A stretch of 64,000 nucleotides of DNA from Sipunculus nudus. Its lineage: Eukaryota > Annelida > Sipuncula > Golfingiida > Sipunculidae. The position numbers and the translations under genes were made by a program. The number at the start of each line of letters is the position of its first letter. The stretch's first letter is position 1. This document shows, in pieces, positions 26,080 through 36,283 of this stretch. The DNA is taken from assembly GCA_026874595.1 (NCBI GenBank), contig CM049310.1:18392058-18456057 (forward strand), given 5' to 3'. The notes under the pieces are model-generated. The model was not told the origin of the DNA and did not search any database. It saw only the letters and a program-made list of their open reading frames with translations.

Positions 26080-27210
26080 ATATGTCTGTTATCAGTTGTG
26101 ATACTACACAATGTGGAGTTCCACAAAGCTTAGTTCATTTGCCCATTTTATTCTTGCTGTACATCAATGATATTGTTAATGTTTCTCATGTACTCTTTCC
26201 CATATTATTTGCAGATGATAGTATCGTTTTTATTCATGAAAAAACCCCCATCTGATCTAATTGATTGCGTGAATACTGAACTTGTTCAGTGGCTGAATGT
26301 AAATAAATTAACACTGAATACTAAGAAAAATCATTTCATATTTACAGCTTTAACAAACAATGAATTAATGTTAATAAGAGTATTGTGATTAAGGGTGACA
26401 ATATCTCCAGAGATGACTGCACAAATTTGTAGGAGATATAACAAAATCACAATTGAAGTGGACCAAACACATACAGCACATAAAGACTAATATTTCTAAA
26501 GGTGTAGAAATTATAGGAAAAGCAATGAAGATGTTGCAAGGGTCTAATCTTATTACACTTTATTATTCTTTTATCTATCCATATTTAACTTATTGTATTG
26601 AGGTGTGGGGTTCTGCATCTCAATGTAATTCACGTACACATGATCTGTTTATTTCCTTCTGGTAACTAACCTTAGAAAATATCTACAATTATATGTTGGT
26701 TTATTTAAATTATATGATTAATTACGAAATGTTACCTTCAATTATATCTGAATTATTTTGCAAAAACATAGATGTACATCATTACAGAAGAAGAAGAATG
26801 CATTTTTTTCCACGTGCCAGTATGTAAAACTGCAGCCTACAGTAAAACTTTACAATTCAAAGGGGTTGGAATTTGGAACAATATTATTAAATATATTGAT
26901 CCTTGTTGTTCAATATTAACATTTAAACGTCGTCTGAAAGAATTTTTTCCTCAACATATGAATCAATTTAATTATATTTAATTTTATTTTCATTATCAAA
27001 TGTTTATTAGTCTGTTTTCTCTTTATTGGAAAAAGTTTAAGTTTTCTTATTACACAGTGTCTGCACCATATAACCTACTATATTTAATGTTATAATACTC
27101 GGAGGACATATACTCTATGTGTCAGTCCTCTTTGTCACAGGAATAACTATATTTAAATGAACTGTTTCATGCATAATGTATATATTCTTATGGCAATAAA
27201 TGAATTGAAA
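26080..27210 (+). pseudogene. 5'-truncated LINE fragment: reverse transcriptase remnant
   Basis: Conceptual translation in shifting frames gives RT landmarks: CGVPQSLV..PILFLLYINDI (RT block 4), LFADDSIVFI (block 5, YxDD type), WLNVNKLTLNTKK (block 6) and a C-terminal region (YSFIYPYLTYCIEVWG; FKRRLKEFF). At least three frameshifts or stops break it. It ends in CAATAAATGAATTGAAA at 27210, the kind of short-repeat 3' tail seen in Jockey/CR1-group LINEs. It is an old dead insertion, and its clade cannot be named safely from the fragment. Confidence 0.75.
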
Positions 27211-27212
27211 AT

Positions 27213-27302
27213 GTACTTGAAAAGTAATGGTCCAGCATGGAAGCATTACACCTGATTTATATTCCATTGCACGGATTCGCATTAGGCCTCTAGGCCTTGT
27301 GT
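27213..27302 (+). repeat. Repeat family J fragment, copy 2
   Basis: CTTGAAAAGTAATGG...GCATTAGGCCTCTAGGCCTTGTG, homologous to 22797-22888. Directly follows the LINE tail. Confidence 0.6.
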
Positions 27303-27904
27303 TTTTCCTCTTTTATGTTTCTTTCTAGCCTTATCTTGAATTTTTAAATTTTGATTCAATTAAAAATGTTATTTTATTTTAAGACATGAATGAACTATAG
27401 TACCGGAAAAAACAAAAACAAAACGGTTTTTGAGATATGTTCATGTTGTTTGATATTAGTCCACTGAAAAGGGGGTTTCCTATTACTGGTTGCTTAAAAT
27501 TGTGAACCATATAAATTTGTCAAAATTGTATAAATTTTTTATGATTATGAATGTAAAAAAACATATACCACACCGTAAGAACACCACACCGGCTTTAAAA
27601 TGATACAGACTTCATGGATCTGATATTAATTTTTAAAGATGGTTGGGCTGATTTTTATTTTGGGGTATTTCGCCAGCGATGCTACCTAAATATAGGATAT
27701 CATTTGTTAAGGGAAGATTTTAATAACAAATCTTGTTAAAGTTTTCAGATTGGGTCATCAATACTTTGCCTTTTCTTGCCAGGGACCTCTTATTTTACAG
27801 TTAATCTCCTGTTTTTTTTTCTTATCATACAGATCTTTATTTTCTGTCACGAGACTTGTAGAGGTCACATGACAACATTCACCCAAAATTGTGTTTAATA
27901 TTTT
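27303..27904. other. No gene recognised
   Basis: AT-rich unique-looking DNA. Confidence 0.4.
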
Positions 27905-28975
27905 AACAAGAGACCTGTACAGTTACATTTATGTGAGTAGTTACTCTGTACTTGTTACCACCTAAACATACTGTTCCTTTCGGCTGTACATTCATGTGAG
28001 TAGTTACTCTGTATTTGTTACCAACTATATATACTATTCTTTCGGCTGTACATTCACGTAGGTAGTTACTCAGTACTTGTTATCATCTATATATACTATT
28101 CTTTCGGATGTACGTTCATGTGAGTAGTTAGTTTGTACTTGTTACCACCTATACGTACTGTTTTTTTGGCTGTACATTCATGTGAGAAGTTACTCCGTAC
28201 TTGTTACCATCTATATATACTGTTCTTTCGGATGTACATTCATGTGAGTTGTTAGTTTGTACTTGTTACCACCTATACGTAATGTTCTTTTGGCTGCACA
28301 TTCATGTGATTTGTTAGTTTGTACTTGTTACCACCTATACGTAATGTTCTTTTGACTGCACATTCATGTGAGTAGTTACTTTGTACTTGTTACCAACTAA
28401 ACATACTGTTCTTTCGGCTGTACATTCATGTGACTAGTTAGTTTGTACTTGTTACCACCTATACGCACTGTTCTTTTTGCTGCACATTCATGTGGGTAGT
28501 TAGATTGTACTTGTTACCTCCTATACGTACTGTTCTTTCGGCTTTACATTCATGTGAGTAGTTACTCTGTTCTTGTTACCACCTAAACCTACTGTTCTTT
28601 CGGCTGTACATTCATGTGAGTAGTTAGTTTGTACTTGTTACCACCTATACGAACTGTTCTTTTGGCTGAACATTCATGTGAGTAGTTAGTTTGTACTTGT
28701 TACCACCTATACGTACTGTTCTTTCGGCTTTACATTCATGTGAGTAGTTACTCTGTATTTGTTACCACCTAAACATACTGTTCCTTCGGCTGTACATTCA
28801 TGTGAGTAGTTAGTTTGTACTTGTTACCACCTATACGTACTGTTCTTTTGACTGCACATTCATGTGAGAAGTTACTCTGTACTTGTAACCACCTATACAT
28901 ATTTTTCTTTCGGCTTTACATTCGTGTGAGTAGTTACTCTGTTCTTGTTACCACCAATATAGTGTTCTTTGGCTG
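27905..28975. repeat. Satellite array, 62-bp unit, about 17 copies
   Basis: A unit built of CATTCATGTGAGTAGTTA, (C/G)T(C/T)TGTACTTGTTACC, ACCTA(A/T)AC and TACTGTTCTTTCGGCTGTA repeats every 62 bp. CTTGTTACC anchors run from about 27950 to 28945. Two main variants (TTACTCTGT and TTAGTTTGT) alternate, and within units 8-16 a trimeric 186-bp higher-order order is visible. No spacer-like unique sequence, so it is not a CRISPR array. Confidence 0.93.
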
Positions 28976-29368
28976 AGGAGGCTCTGTAAGCTTTCTGTTG
29001 GTATTCTGGTTATGAATTGATAGAGCGTGGAAAATAATCATTGGCATTTGGTGGCAAGCTTAAGAGGAGATCAGTCTCTTCATACGAAAACATGAGTTGA
29101 TCGTTGTTTTTTAGACTGAAATATTATAAGCCTGTGTTTAACTAGGCCGATTGAGAAGAAAAAAAGATTGAAAAAAATATTAGCCCACATTTTACATACA
29201 CTTACATAGCCAGATTGGAAAATTATTAGCGCAGGTTTTGCATAGCCGGATTAAAAAAATATCAGGCCCTAGTTTTACATAGCCAGATTGAAAAAAATTT
29301 TAGCCCAAGTTTTACATAGGCAGGAAAAAATGTACGCCATAAACATCTTTTTCTGTCAAGGTTTTTAT
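28976..29368. repeat. Short local repeat 'CATAGCCAGATTGAAAAAA'
   Basis: After the satellite, a roughly 45-60-bp motif (AGCCCA(C/A)(A/G)TTTTACATAG, CCAGATTGAAAAA) repeats about four times at 29155-29330. No gene seen. Confidence 0.55.
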
Positions 29369-29874
29369 ACGCCCGTCTGTGACGGGACATATTATTGTAA
29401 ACCAATGTTCCGTCCGTCTTTCTATCCGTCCGTTCGTTCACTTTGAGTGTCGCCGTGATAATGTACCAGGGCTTTCACGAAACTCACTATAACAACTTTA
29501 ATACCGAATATCTCGACAGATTTCGATTACGGCACACTCCTTACATATTTAATAAGGTCAGAGGTCACGAGGCTACATAACTTATCAAGAATATGATGGA
29601 TTTTGATGAATCTCAACAGAAAGATTAACTAATATAATATCTCGCCTAAGTTCGATTCCCATGCATATTTAATTAGGTCAGGGGTCACAAGACTTGGTTG
29701 CGCTGTGATGACTTACCACAAATCTGATGGATATTCATGAACTAATTTTGAAAATTAACCAATACAGTTTCTCACCTGAAGTTAATTCTCAGCAAAAATC
29801 AGGCATATTTAATGGGGTCAGATGTCAAAAGACATAAAACGGGCTCATTATGCACGTTTGCGGTGCTCTTGTTT
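29369..29874 (+). mobile_element. Rolling-circle-like family F element
   Basis: The left end has the palindrome GCCCGTCTGTGACGGGAC (about 29371-29388) followed by a CCGTCCGTC-rich run. The right end is GCAC-GTTTGCG-GTGC (29852-29866) followed by TCTTGTTT. The core has degenerate about 120-bp units containing 'ATATTTAATAAGGTCAGAGGTCAC'. It has the same architecture as family E on an unrelated sequence. Non-coding. Confidence 0.55.
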
Positions 29875-30143
29875 AAAGAAGCTGTTATTAGTACTTTATT
29901 TAAAATGTCTCTGGCTAGCTCTATTTAAAAAACAAAACAGGACAAAACCCCTCCACCAGGAATACATGGAATATATATTTTCTTAATATATTTTGATTCC
30001 GAAATACATGTATAGGCCGCAGTGACCTTATTTTTTTCAAGCATCTCCCTGGATGTTAAGTTAGACGTTTCTATGTTCAACAGTTAAGGTGTGTGCGCAC
30101 TGGACGACGGCCAAAGCGTGATCGCCATAACTCAGTTATTATA

Positions 30144-30146
<3 letters not shown>

Positions 30147-30178
<32 letters not shown>
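30147..30178. repeat. (AT)n microsatellite
   Basis: About 15 AT units left of HINE C. Confidence 0.95.
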
Positions 30179-30181
<3 letters not shown>

Positions 30182-30214
30182 CAATTATCAGATTAAAACC
30201 AATTACCAGATCAA

Positions 30215-30958
30215 ACTAGGATACGGGTAGTCGACAAGCATAAATCAAAAAAGCTATCCAGGATGTATACGCATGGCAAGTTATAGGTGAATTGGTCAAA
30301 CCACTGCAGAGATATGAGTGTTTTAACCCAAGGCAGACGAACAGGTGGACGCCGAGCAAAAAAGGTTGAAAGTGGCGCCATCAGTTTCTTGTATGATAAA
30401 GAACGATGTGAGATCTAAACACATGCAAAATTTCAGGAAGACACGTCAAACCAGTCCGGATATATTAGCATGGATGTCTTCAGCGTGAACGGGAATGTAG
30501 GTGGCGCCACCTATCATAAATCAAGAAAGCTATCAAGGATGTATACGCATGCCAAATTTCAGGTGAATAAGTCAAACCACTGCCGAGATATGAGTGATTT
30601 TAACCGAAGGCAGACGAACAGATGGACGCTGTGCTAAAATGGTTGCAGGTGGCGCCACCAGTTCATTGTATGATATAAAGCTACCAAAAAAATTCACTGA
30701 TGCAAAATGCCAGCCTGGTCGGTCAAACGAGTCCGAAGATTTGTGGTTTAATGTGTAAACACAGACGCACAGATGAACACACCGCATAGAGGAAAGGTCA
30801 GAGGTCAACGCCAAATGGTTAGGCACCAGTTCACATGTGACCCGATTATTGGGTTAAGTTACGAGAAATCAGTTCAGTAGTCTAAGAGTAGTTCTCCGTA
30901 AACGAATACGACGGCGGCGGCGGAACCCGGTCAAAAACATAACTTCGTTTTGGCGAAT
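30215..30958 (-). mobile_element. HINE-like element C, internally deleted
   Basis: Minus-strand copy: ACTAG at 30215-30219 (the 3' CTAGT end) and CGGGTAGTCGACAAGC, where half of the terminal hairpin is lost by a deletion that joins directly to a core unit. Two core repeats with GGTGGCGCCACC follow (30500 and 30649; variant at 30369). The start CAAAAACATAACTTCGTTTTGGCGAATAC lacks about 12 bp compared with copy D. Flanked on both sides by (AT)n tracts. Confidence 0.75.
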
Positions 30959-30966
30959 ACAATATA

Positions 30967-30967
<1 letters not shown>

Positions 30968-31000
<33 letters not shown>
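30968..31000. repeat. (TA)n microsatellite
   Basis: About 15 TA units right of HINE C. Confidence 0.95.
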
Positions 31001-31008
<8 letters not shown>

Positions 31009-31230
31009 GTTTACGCTTTTTATTTCTACAGTTATATTTCTTTTATCTTAAATGTTCCCTGTAGAATAAGATTATTGTCATGGTAATGAATACTCGGGCC
31101 GAGTAGGGTAGTATGAGGCCTAACTTTCGAATGTTCGCAGCCAAAATTTGCTTAATATCCCTTTCGGTCCTACCACCCCCACCCAATGTACAAAGTCACC
31201 CATCCCGCACTTAGGACTATACGTGATCAC

Positions 31231-31406
31231 TGTTTCAAACTCACACAGTCCATATGATTGAGTTACACTCAAGTCAAACTCCAACACGTGCAGGAGGATT
31301 CAGCCATACTTTTAATCCACATGAAACTGGCGCCCCCTGGCGGAGCATCCAAAATAGTACATCTCAATGCCTGTAGATGGCAGCATCTACAAGCCATCAT
31401 TAAACA
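31231..31406 (-). repeat. 3' LTR of the Steamer-like element
   Basis: 176 bp, identical to the 5' LTR. Flanked at 31226-31230 by ATCAC. Confidence 0.95.
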
Positions 31407-31423
31407 TGTTCCCCTTTTGAAAA
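31407..31423 (-). other. Polypurine tract
   Basis: Immediately inside the 3' LTR, the minus strand reads TTTTCAAAAGGGGAACA. The AAAAGGGGAA run is the expected plus-strand primer. Confidence 0.8.
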
Positions 31424-31772
31424 AGAAAGAAATTAAATGACCGATACACACAAAACCTTACAGCTGTAATGTGTTCATGAAGAAATGTCTATATTGGCAA
31501 ATTAACACTGTTGATCTTACTTATACTAAACTGTCTATAGTTGTGAACATTGCAATTACTTGTTTCATGCACTCAGTGTCGGATGCCTCGACTCTGACAT
31601 TAAATATAATATATACTGTCCTCAATGTAATAGTGTTCATTTGGGTCTATTTATGCTTAAACAGTGTAAGTACTTATCACATGATATAGATATGCTGTTG
31701 TCAGTAACAGGTCAGTGGGGTAGACTACCCTCGCTGTTACTATGGCATTATTCTGGCCTGACCACAGCAAAA

Positions 31773-33170
31773 TTATTTCACAAAATCTGCCAAGTATTTT
31801 GGTGGTTTCACTTGTCTCCTTGGTCTCACCGCTACAGGTGATGCTGTTGGTACTGCTATTCTAGCTTTAGCTTGTTCTGAACTAGTCAGGGGTGGCTTAG
31901 TCAAAATTGCTGAGGTTGGCTCTTGTGTACCCTCAGTCACCTGAGAGTTTTCATGTAACTGTAGGCTGTCCCAGCCAGTGTCTGCTTGTGTGTCGACATT
32001 GTGGGGATGACTACTTGGCTGGCTTTTATCATCAAACCTAGCATCACCTTTAGTTTTTTTGGACATACAGTCTGATGATTTGTGACTGAAACCGACATCT
32101 CCTGTTACACTGGCAGTGTTGTTATTGAAGGGCTTAGGGGGTTCCTTAGTTTTTCTTATGTGTGCTCGATTCCGGCGCAGTAAGCCTAGTTCACTTTCGA
32201 TCTCGTATGAACGATCATCAAGTCTCTTATTCACAACACCACTGTACCAGGTTTTCTTTCCAAGGACCATTGGTTTGAGACGTACTTTATCACCTTCTTG
32301 CAATGGCTCTAGATCTCTGGCCTTCCTATTGTAGTACCATTCACTTCTTGTATTTCTGAGGAGTTTATTCTGTTTGACTAGATGTGCGTCAATTCTTTTT
32401 GGTTTTAGCAGATCAGCTTTCATGGGTAATAGTGTTCGGGTTCTGCGTCCCAATATTCTTTGTGCGGGGCTTAGTCCCGAGTCCTGTGTGGGCGTGTTCC
32501 TGTGATCAAGGAGAGCCAAATGTGGGTCATTCCCACTGTCCAGTGCTCTCTTAATTAAGCGTTTGGCCATTTTGACAGCCCATTCTGCCATTCCATTTGC
32601 TTGTGGATGCCCTGGGCTACTTGTTCTATGTTCTATGTCCCAGGTCTGCATAAACATGTCAAACTCACCACACCGGAACTGTGGGCCATTGTCACTAATC
32701 AGAACTGTGGGGGATCCGTACCTGGCAAAATGTGCCTTGAGCTTTTTGATGACATATGTCGATTTTGTGCTTTTGAGGTAGTCGACTTCAAAAAAGTTGC
32801 TGAAGTAGTCTACTGTCACTAGGTAATTTTGCCCCTTTATATCAAATAGGTCAACCCCTATCTTTTCCCATGGACGAGCAGTCAGCTCATGGGATATCAT
32901 GGTTTCTTTCTGTTGTGAAATCGAGTACTTACTACATGTCTCACATGCTGATATATACTCTCTGATTTCTGCATTCATAAGGGGCCAGAAGATGCATTCT
33001 CTAGCCCTGCGTAGACAAGCTTCCACTCCCATATGGGAAGAATGCAGGGCCCGTTTCATTTCACCTCGCAGGTTATGTGGCACAACCACTCTGTCTCCCT
33101 TGAAAATAAGACCATCCTGCACTGTGTACTCGTCTCTTGAATGATAGTAGGGGCCCAGCTGACTTGGCAC
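31773..33170 (-). CDS. Integrase part of the Steamer-like pol, separated by one in-frame stop
   Basis: 465 codons in the same frame as the upstream polyprotein, directly after its TAA; the first codon is GTG, not ATG, so independent initiation is unlikely. The N-terminal HHCC zinc-binding domain spans about residues 42-79 (C76, C79). The catalytic core has D107 (GVDLFD), D160 (LISDNGPQF) and E196 (ANGMAEWAV), the complete DDE triad with normal spacing. The C-terminal region has a basic stretch and a low-complexity Ser/Thr-rich tail. It would insert cDNA into chromosomes, making the ATCAC duplication. No chromodomain or env was recognised. Confidence 0.92.
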   Translation of the reverse strand: MPSQLGPYYHSRDEYTVQDGLIFKGDRVVVPHNLRGEMKRALHSSHMGVEACLRRARECIFWPLMNAEIREYISACETCSKYSISQQKETMISHELTARPWEKIGVDLFDIKGQNYLVTVDYFSNFFEVDYLKSTKSTYVIKKLKAHFARYGSPTVLISDNGPQFRCGEFDMFMQTWDIEHRTSSPGHPQANGMAEWAVKMAKRLIKRALDSGNDPHLALLDHRNTPTQDSGLSPAQRILGRRTRTLLPMKADLLKPKRIDAHLVKQNKLLRNTRSEWYYNRKARDLEPLQEGDKVRLKPMVLGKKTWYSGVVNKRLDDRSYEIESELGLLRRNRAHIRKTKEPPKPFNNNTASVTGDVGFSHKSSDCMSKKTKGDARFDDKSQPSSHPHNVDTQADTGWDSLQLHENSQVTEGTQEPTSAILTKPPLTSSEQAKARIAVPTASPVAVRPRRQVKPPKYLADFVK

Positions 33171-35957
33171 TTAAGTTTTGCTTTCAGGCCAACCAGACAG
33201 AATTGTGTCTGTCAACATTGTCATCACTTCATCATCTTTAGTGGCCTGCTTTATTCTGTCCAACCTCTCCTTTCTAATAGGCAGATATGACACCATGTTG
33301 ATCAGCTCAAATGTTTCACTCCCTTCAGTGGTATTTAAATGCGCCCTGGACAGAAGGTCCGCAATATACATCTCTTTTCCTGGCCGGTATTCTAAGCTGG
33401 TGTCATATTGCTGGGCCTTCATTAGCATGCCTTGTAGTCGTTTGGGGGCCATATTCAGAGGTTTCCTGGTGATTGACAGGAGTGGTTTGTGGTCAGTGTG
33501 TATCACAACGTGTCTGCCAAAAACATACTGGTGAAATCTGCCCAGTGAAAACACAATTGCCAGCATCTCCTTTTCAATCTGGGCATATTTCATTTCTGCC
33601 TGAGTAAGGGCCCTGCTGGCATAAGACAGTGGCCTGTTGTCTTGCAGCAACACTGCTCCAAGGCCTGACTTGCTTGCGTCGCACTGGATGATAAGGGGTT
33701 TCTCCATGTCGTAGTATGCGAGAACTTGAGCACTGGTCACAAGCCTTTTTACTTCAGCAAAGGCGTCTCTCTGTTCCTGGCCCCACATCCAGTCTGTGTC
33801 TTTGTTGGTCAGTTTTCGGATGGGGCTCAGTACATTTGACAGGTGTGGTAAAAAACGGGCCAGGTAGTTTACCATACCAAGTAGGCGCTGCACCTCAGTG
33901 ATATTTGATGGCGCTGCCATTTCCTTTATGGCCTTGACCTTGTCAGGATCGGCTTTCAAGCCATCCCTCGTAATCACATGCCCAAGGAATGTGATTTCTG
34001 ATTTACGCAGCTCTGTTTTTGCACTGTTCAGTTTAATTCCATTTATACGACACTGCTGCAACAAGCGGTTCAGCTTTTCATCATGGTCATGTTGTGCATC
34101 TGCTTCAGTGGTTCCGACACCATACACAAGGATGTCGTCAGCCACACATATGACACCTGGAAGGTTTTCCAATGCAGTATGCAGTCGTTTCTGAAATATT
34201 TCACTTGACACGGCTAGTCCAAAAGGGAGTCTAAGCCATCGGTATCTCCCATGTGGCGTTTGAAATGTGGTGACGTAACTCAACTCTTCATCTAATTTGC
34301 AGTGCCAGTAACCATTTTTCAGGTCAAAACGAGAGAATACTTTAGCTTTAGCTATGTCTGGCAAAATGTTATCCATTACTGGCAGAGGATGTAGCTCTCT
34401 TTGTAGTGCTGTATTGAGGACCATTGGGTCGATACAGATTCTCAGGTCACCTGATTTTTTTGTACTAGTTACCATGCGACTACACCAGTCGGTAGGGGTC
34501 TCAACTTTAGCTATGACCCCTTGTTGCTCGAGTTCAAGTAGCTTTGATTTGACAGGTTTTTTCAGGCTGACAGGGACCCGACAGGAGGGTATAGCTATGG
34601 GTTTGATAGATTTGTCAACTGTGAGGCAAACCTCTCCAGGTAGTGTACCTAACTCATCAGAGAATACATCTCTATAATCTGCTGTGATGTTACTAACTGC
34701 GCTGATGTTTTCATAATTTATTGATATCAGTCCCATCGCTTCTGAGACCATCTTGCCAAGTAGCGGGGTCAGTCTATCTTGAACCACAACAAATTCTACG
34801 TTGTATTTACTTTTGTTTTTTATGTTCCTTATGGTAAGTCTAGCCTTACCAAGAGGATTGACCTTGCTATTATTCCACATCTCTAGTGTAGTATTGCACG
34901 GGAGTATGGGTACATCAGGCACCAAGTGCTTTGGTATCACATTAATACTTGCACCAGAGTCCACCTGGAAGCTGACTGGTCTGCCCCCCACTTCCATGTT
35001 GGCAAATACAGTTTTGCTGAGAGGGTGCTTACCAGAGTGTACACTTAGAATTGACTCAGCCTCAGAGTCAGAAGAGGGTGTGTCATTTTCAATGTGATCA
35101 CTTTGTATCATGTGTACCCGCTTTTTTCGTCGTTTGCTAGAACTGCGTTGAAAGCACTTAATGGCAAAGTGATTTTTTCCATGGCATTTAGAACAAGTTT
35201 TCCCCCAGGCAGGGCATAATTCTTTGTCCATAATATGTCTTTTGCCACAGAACTGGCATTCTTGACTTCTTCTCTTAGGCTGCTCTCTAATTTTGTGAAC
35301 AGTGGTTTCAGCTTTTATCATGGTTTTCATATGGGCCCTGGTTTGTTCAGCACCTTTACAAATGTCCACACACTGTTTAAGGGATAGATGCCTAATTTTC
35401 AAAAGCTCCTCTTGGGTATCTTTATATCCATCAAATCTGATCCCATGGATTATTCTATCTCTTATTAGGCTGTCTTTGCAAGACTTACAAAACCCACAAG
35501 TTTTAGCAAGAGTTCTCAAATTTGTTACAAACTGGTCAACTGTTTCAGTGCTTTGCTGGGTACACTCCCCAAACAAGTACCTCTCACGTGTTTCATAAAC
35601 CTCACCAACATATAGTTGATCTAGTTTACTTAGTACAGTGTCCAAATCATCATCCTCACCTGGCTCAAATTCAAAGGCATTCAGCTCACGCAGTATGTGG
35701 TCACCTGCTACATGTTTGAAGTATGCCATCTTTGCACCCTGAGGCAGCTTTCTTACATTGGATATAGCACAAAAATTGGACCATTTCTGTTTCCAGAGTT
35801 TCCATCTATCAGATGTATCACTTGGGGTATCTCCAAGAAGGAATTCATTTGGTGGGTTAATCTTGGGAAGGTTAAAGTCAGGTTCATCGTCCATTGGGGC
35901 ATTTGTGGCCTCCTGGGGTGGGTTACGTTGGTTTCCCTGACTCATGGTGGTATGCAA
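33171..35957 (-). CDS. Gag-protease-RT-RNase H polyprotein of the Steamer-like element
   Basis: 928 codons. Gag occupies about residues 1-270 and ends in two Cys/His motifs; the second, C255-x2-C258-x4-H263-x4-C268, is a canonical CCHC zinc knuckle. Aspartic protease follows with DSGA at 333-336. The reverse transcriptase (about 450-660) has catalytic D545 in FSRFDLKNGY and the VADDIL pair D607/D608. RNase H (about 750-870) has D760 in IQCDASKSG, an acidic E in the IEKEMLA helix and D822 in TDHKPL. All key residues are present. The frame ends at TAA (33171-33173), and the integrase reading continues in the same frame right after it. The stop may be an inactivating change or may be read through; sequence alone cannot decide. 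Confidence 0.92.
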   Translation of the reverse strand: MHTTMSQGNQRNPPQEATNAPMDDEPDFNLPKINPPNEFLLGDTPSDTSDRWKLWKQKWSNFCAISNVRKLPQGAKMAYFKHVAGDHILRELNAFEFEPGEDDDLDTVLSKLDQLYVGEVYETRERYLFGECTQQSTETVDQFVTNLRTLAKTCGFCKSCKDSLIRDRIIHGIRFDGYKDTQEELLKIRHLSLKQCVDICKGAEQTRAHMKTMIKAETTVHKIREQPKRRSQECQFCGKRHIMDKELCPAWGKTCSKCHGKNHFAIKCFQRSSSKRRKKRVHMIQSDHIENDTPSSDSEAESILSVHSGKHPLSKTVFANMEVGGRPVSFQVDSGASINVIPKHLVPDVPILPCNTTLEMWNNSKVNPLGKARLTIRNIKNKSKYNVEFVVVQDRLTPLLGKMVSEAMGLISINYENISAVSNITADYRDVFSDELGTLPGEVCLTVDKSIKPIAIPSCRVPVSLKKPVKSKLLELEQQGVIAKVETPTDWCSRMVTSTKKSGDLRICIDPMVLNTALQRELHPLPVMDNILPDIAKAKVFSRFDLKNGYWHCKLDEELSYVTTFQTPHGRYRWLRLPFGLAVSSEIFQKRLHTALENLPGVICVADDILVYGVGTTEADAQHDHDEKLNRLLQQCRINGIKLNSAKTELRKSEITFLGHVITRDGLKADPDKVKAIKEMAAPSNITEVQRLLGMVNYLARFLPHLSNVLSPIRKLTNKDTDWMWGQEQRDAFAEVKRLVTSAQVLAYYDMEKPLIIQCDASKSGLGAVLLQDNRPLSYASRALTQAEMKYAQIEKEMLAIVFSLGRFHQYVFGRHVVIHTDHKPLLSITRKPLNMAPKRLQGMLMKAQQYDTSLEYRPGKEMYIADLLSRAHLNTTEGSETFELINMVSYLPIRKERLDRIKQATKDDEVMTMLTDTILSGWPESKT

Positions 35958-36087
35958 GGTGCGGGAGCTATAGATTGAGTCAAATGCTTCTATTATCGCT
36001 CACCTTCGTAGTTTCTGGGAATGTTGTCCATTCACCTGTGGTGATACCAGTCAATGTGTGTCTACTTAGCGGAAGTGGACACATTTA

Positions 36088-36102
36088 CCACCGCTGCCAC
36101 CA
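36088..36102 (-). other. Primer binding site, tRNA-Leu
   Basis: Immediately inside the 5' LTR, the minus strand reads TGGTGGCAGCGGTGG. This is complementary to a leucine tRNA 3' end (…CCACCGCTGCCA plus CCA), so minus-strand cDNA is probably primed by tRNA-Leu. Confidence 0.85.
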
Positions 36103-36278
36103 TGTTTCAAACTCACACAGTCCATATGATTGAGTTACACTCAAGTCAAACTCCAACACGTGCAGGAGGATTCAGCCATACTTTTAATCCACATGAAACT
36201 GGCGCCCCCTGGCGGAGCATCCAAAATAGTACATCTCAATGCCTGTAGATGGCAGCATCTACAAGCCATCATTAAACA
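36103..36278 (-). repeat. 5' LTR of the Steamer-like element
   Basis: 176 bp, identical to the 3' LTR. Contains CTGGCGCCCCCTGGCGG in plus orientation. Flanked at 36279-36283 by the ATCAC duplication. Confidence 0.95.
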
Positions 36279-36283
36279 ATCAC

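Larger units (their letters stand above)
31231..36278 (-). mobile_element. Steamer-like (Mag-group Gypsy) LTR retrotransposon, near-intact
   Basis: A 5048-bp element on the minus strand. The two 176-bp LTRs (36103-36278 and 31231-31406) read identical base for base, begin TG and end CA. A perfect 5-bp target duplication ATCAC flanks it (31226-31230 and 36279-36283). Behind the 5' LTR is a primer site complementary to tRNA-Leu, and before the 3' LTR is an AAAAGGGGAACA polypurine tract. It encodes gag with two zinc knuckles, protease, RT, RNase H and integrase in one frame broken by a single TAA. Size, short LTRs and leucine primer agree with what I recall of Steamer from Mya arenaria (about 5 kb, 177-bp LTRs). 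Identical LTRs imply recent insertion. No env. Confidence 0.93.

Noticed and set aside
27905-28975. CRISPR-like regular array
   Set aside because: Units are contiguous 62-bp repeats with no unique spacers, in a eukaryotic context; it is a satellite.
32116-36248. Many plus-strand frames of 60-118 aa across the Steamer-like element
   Set aside because: They are antisense shadows of the gag-pol reading frame on the minus strand.
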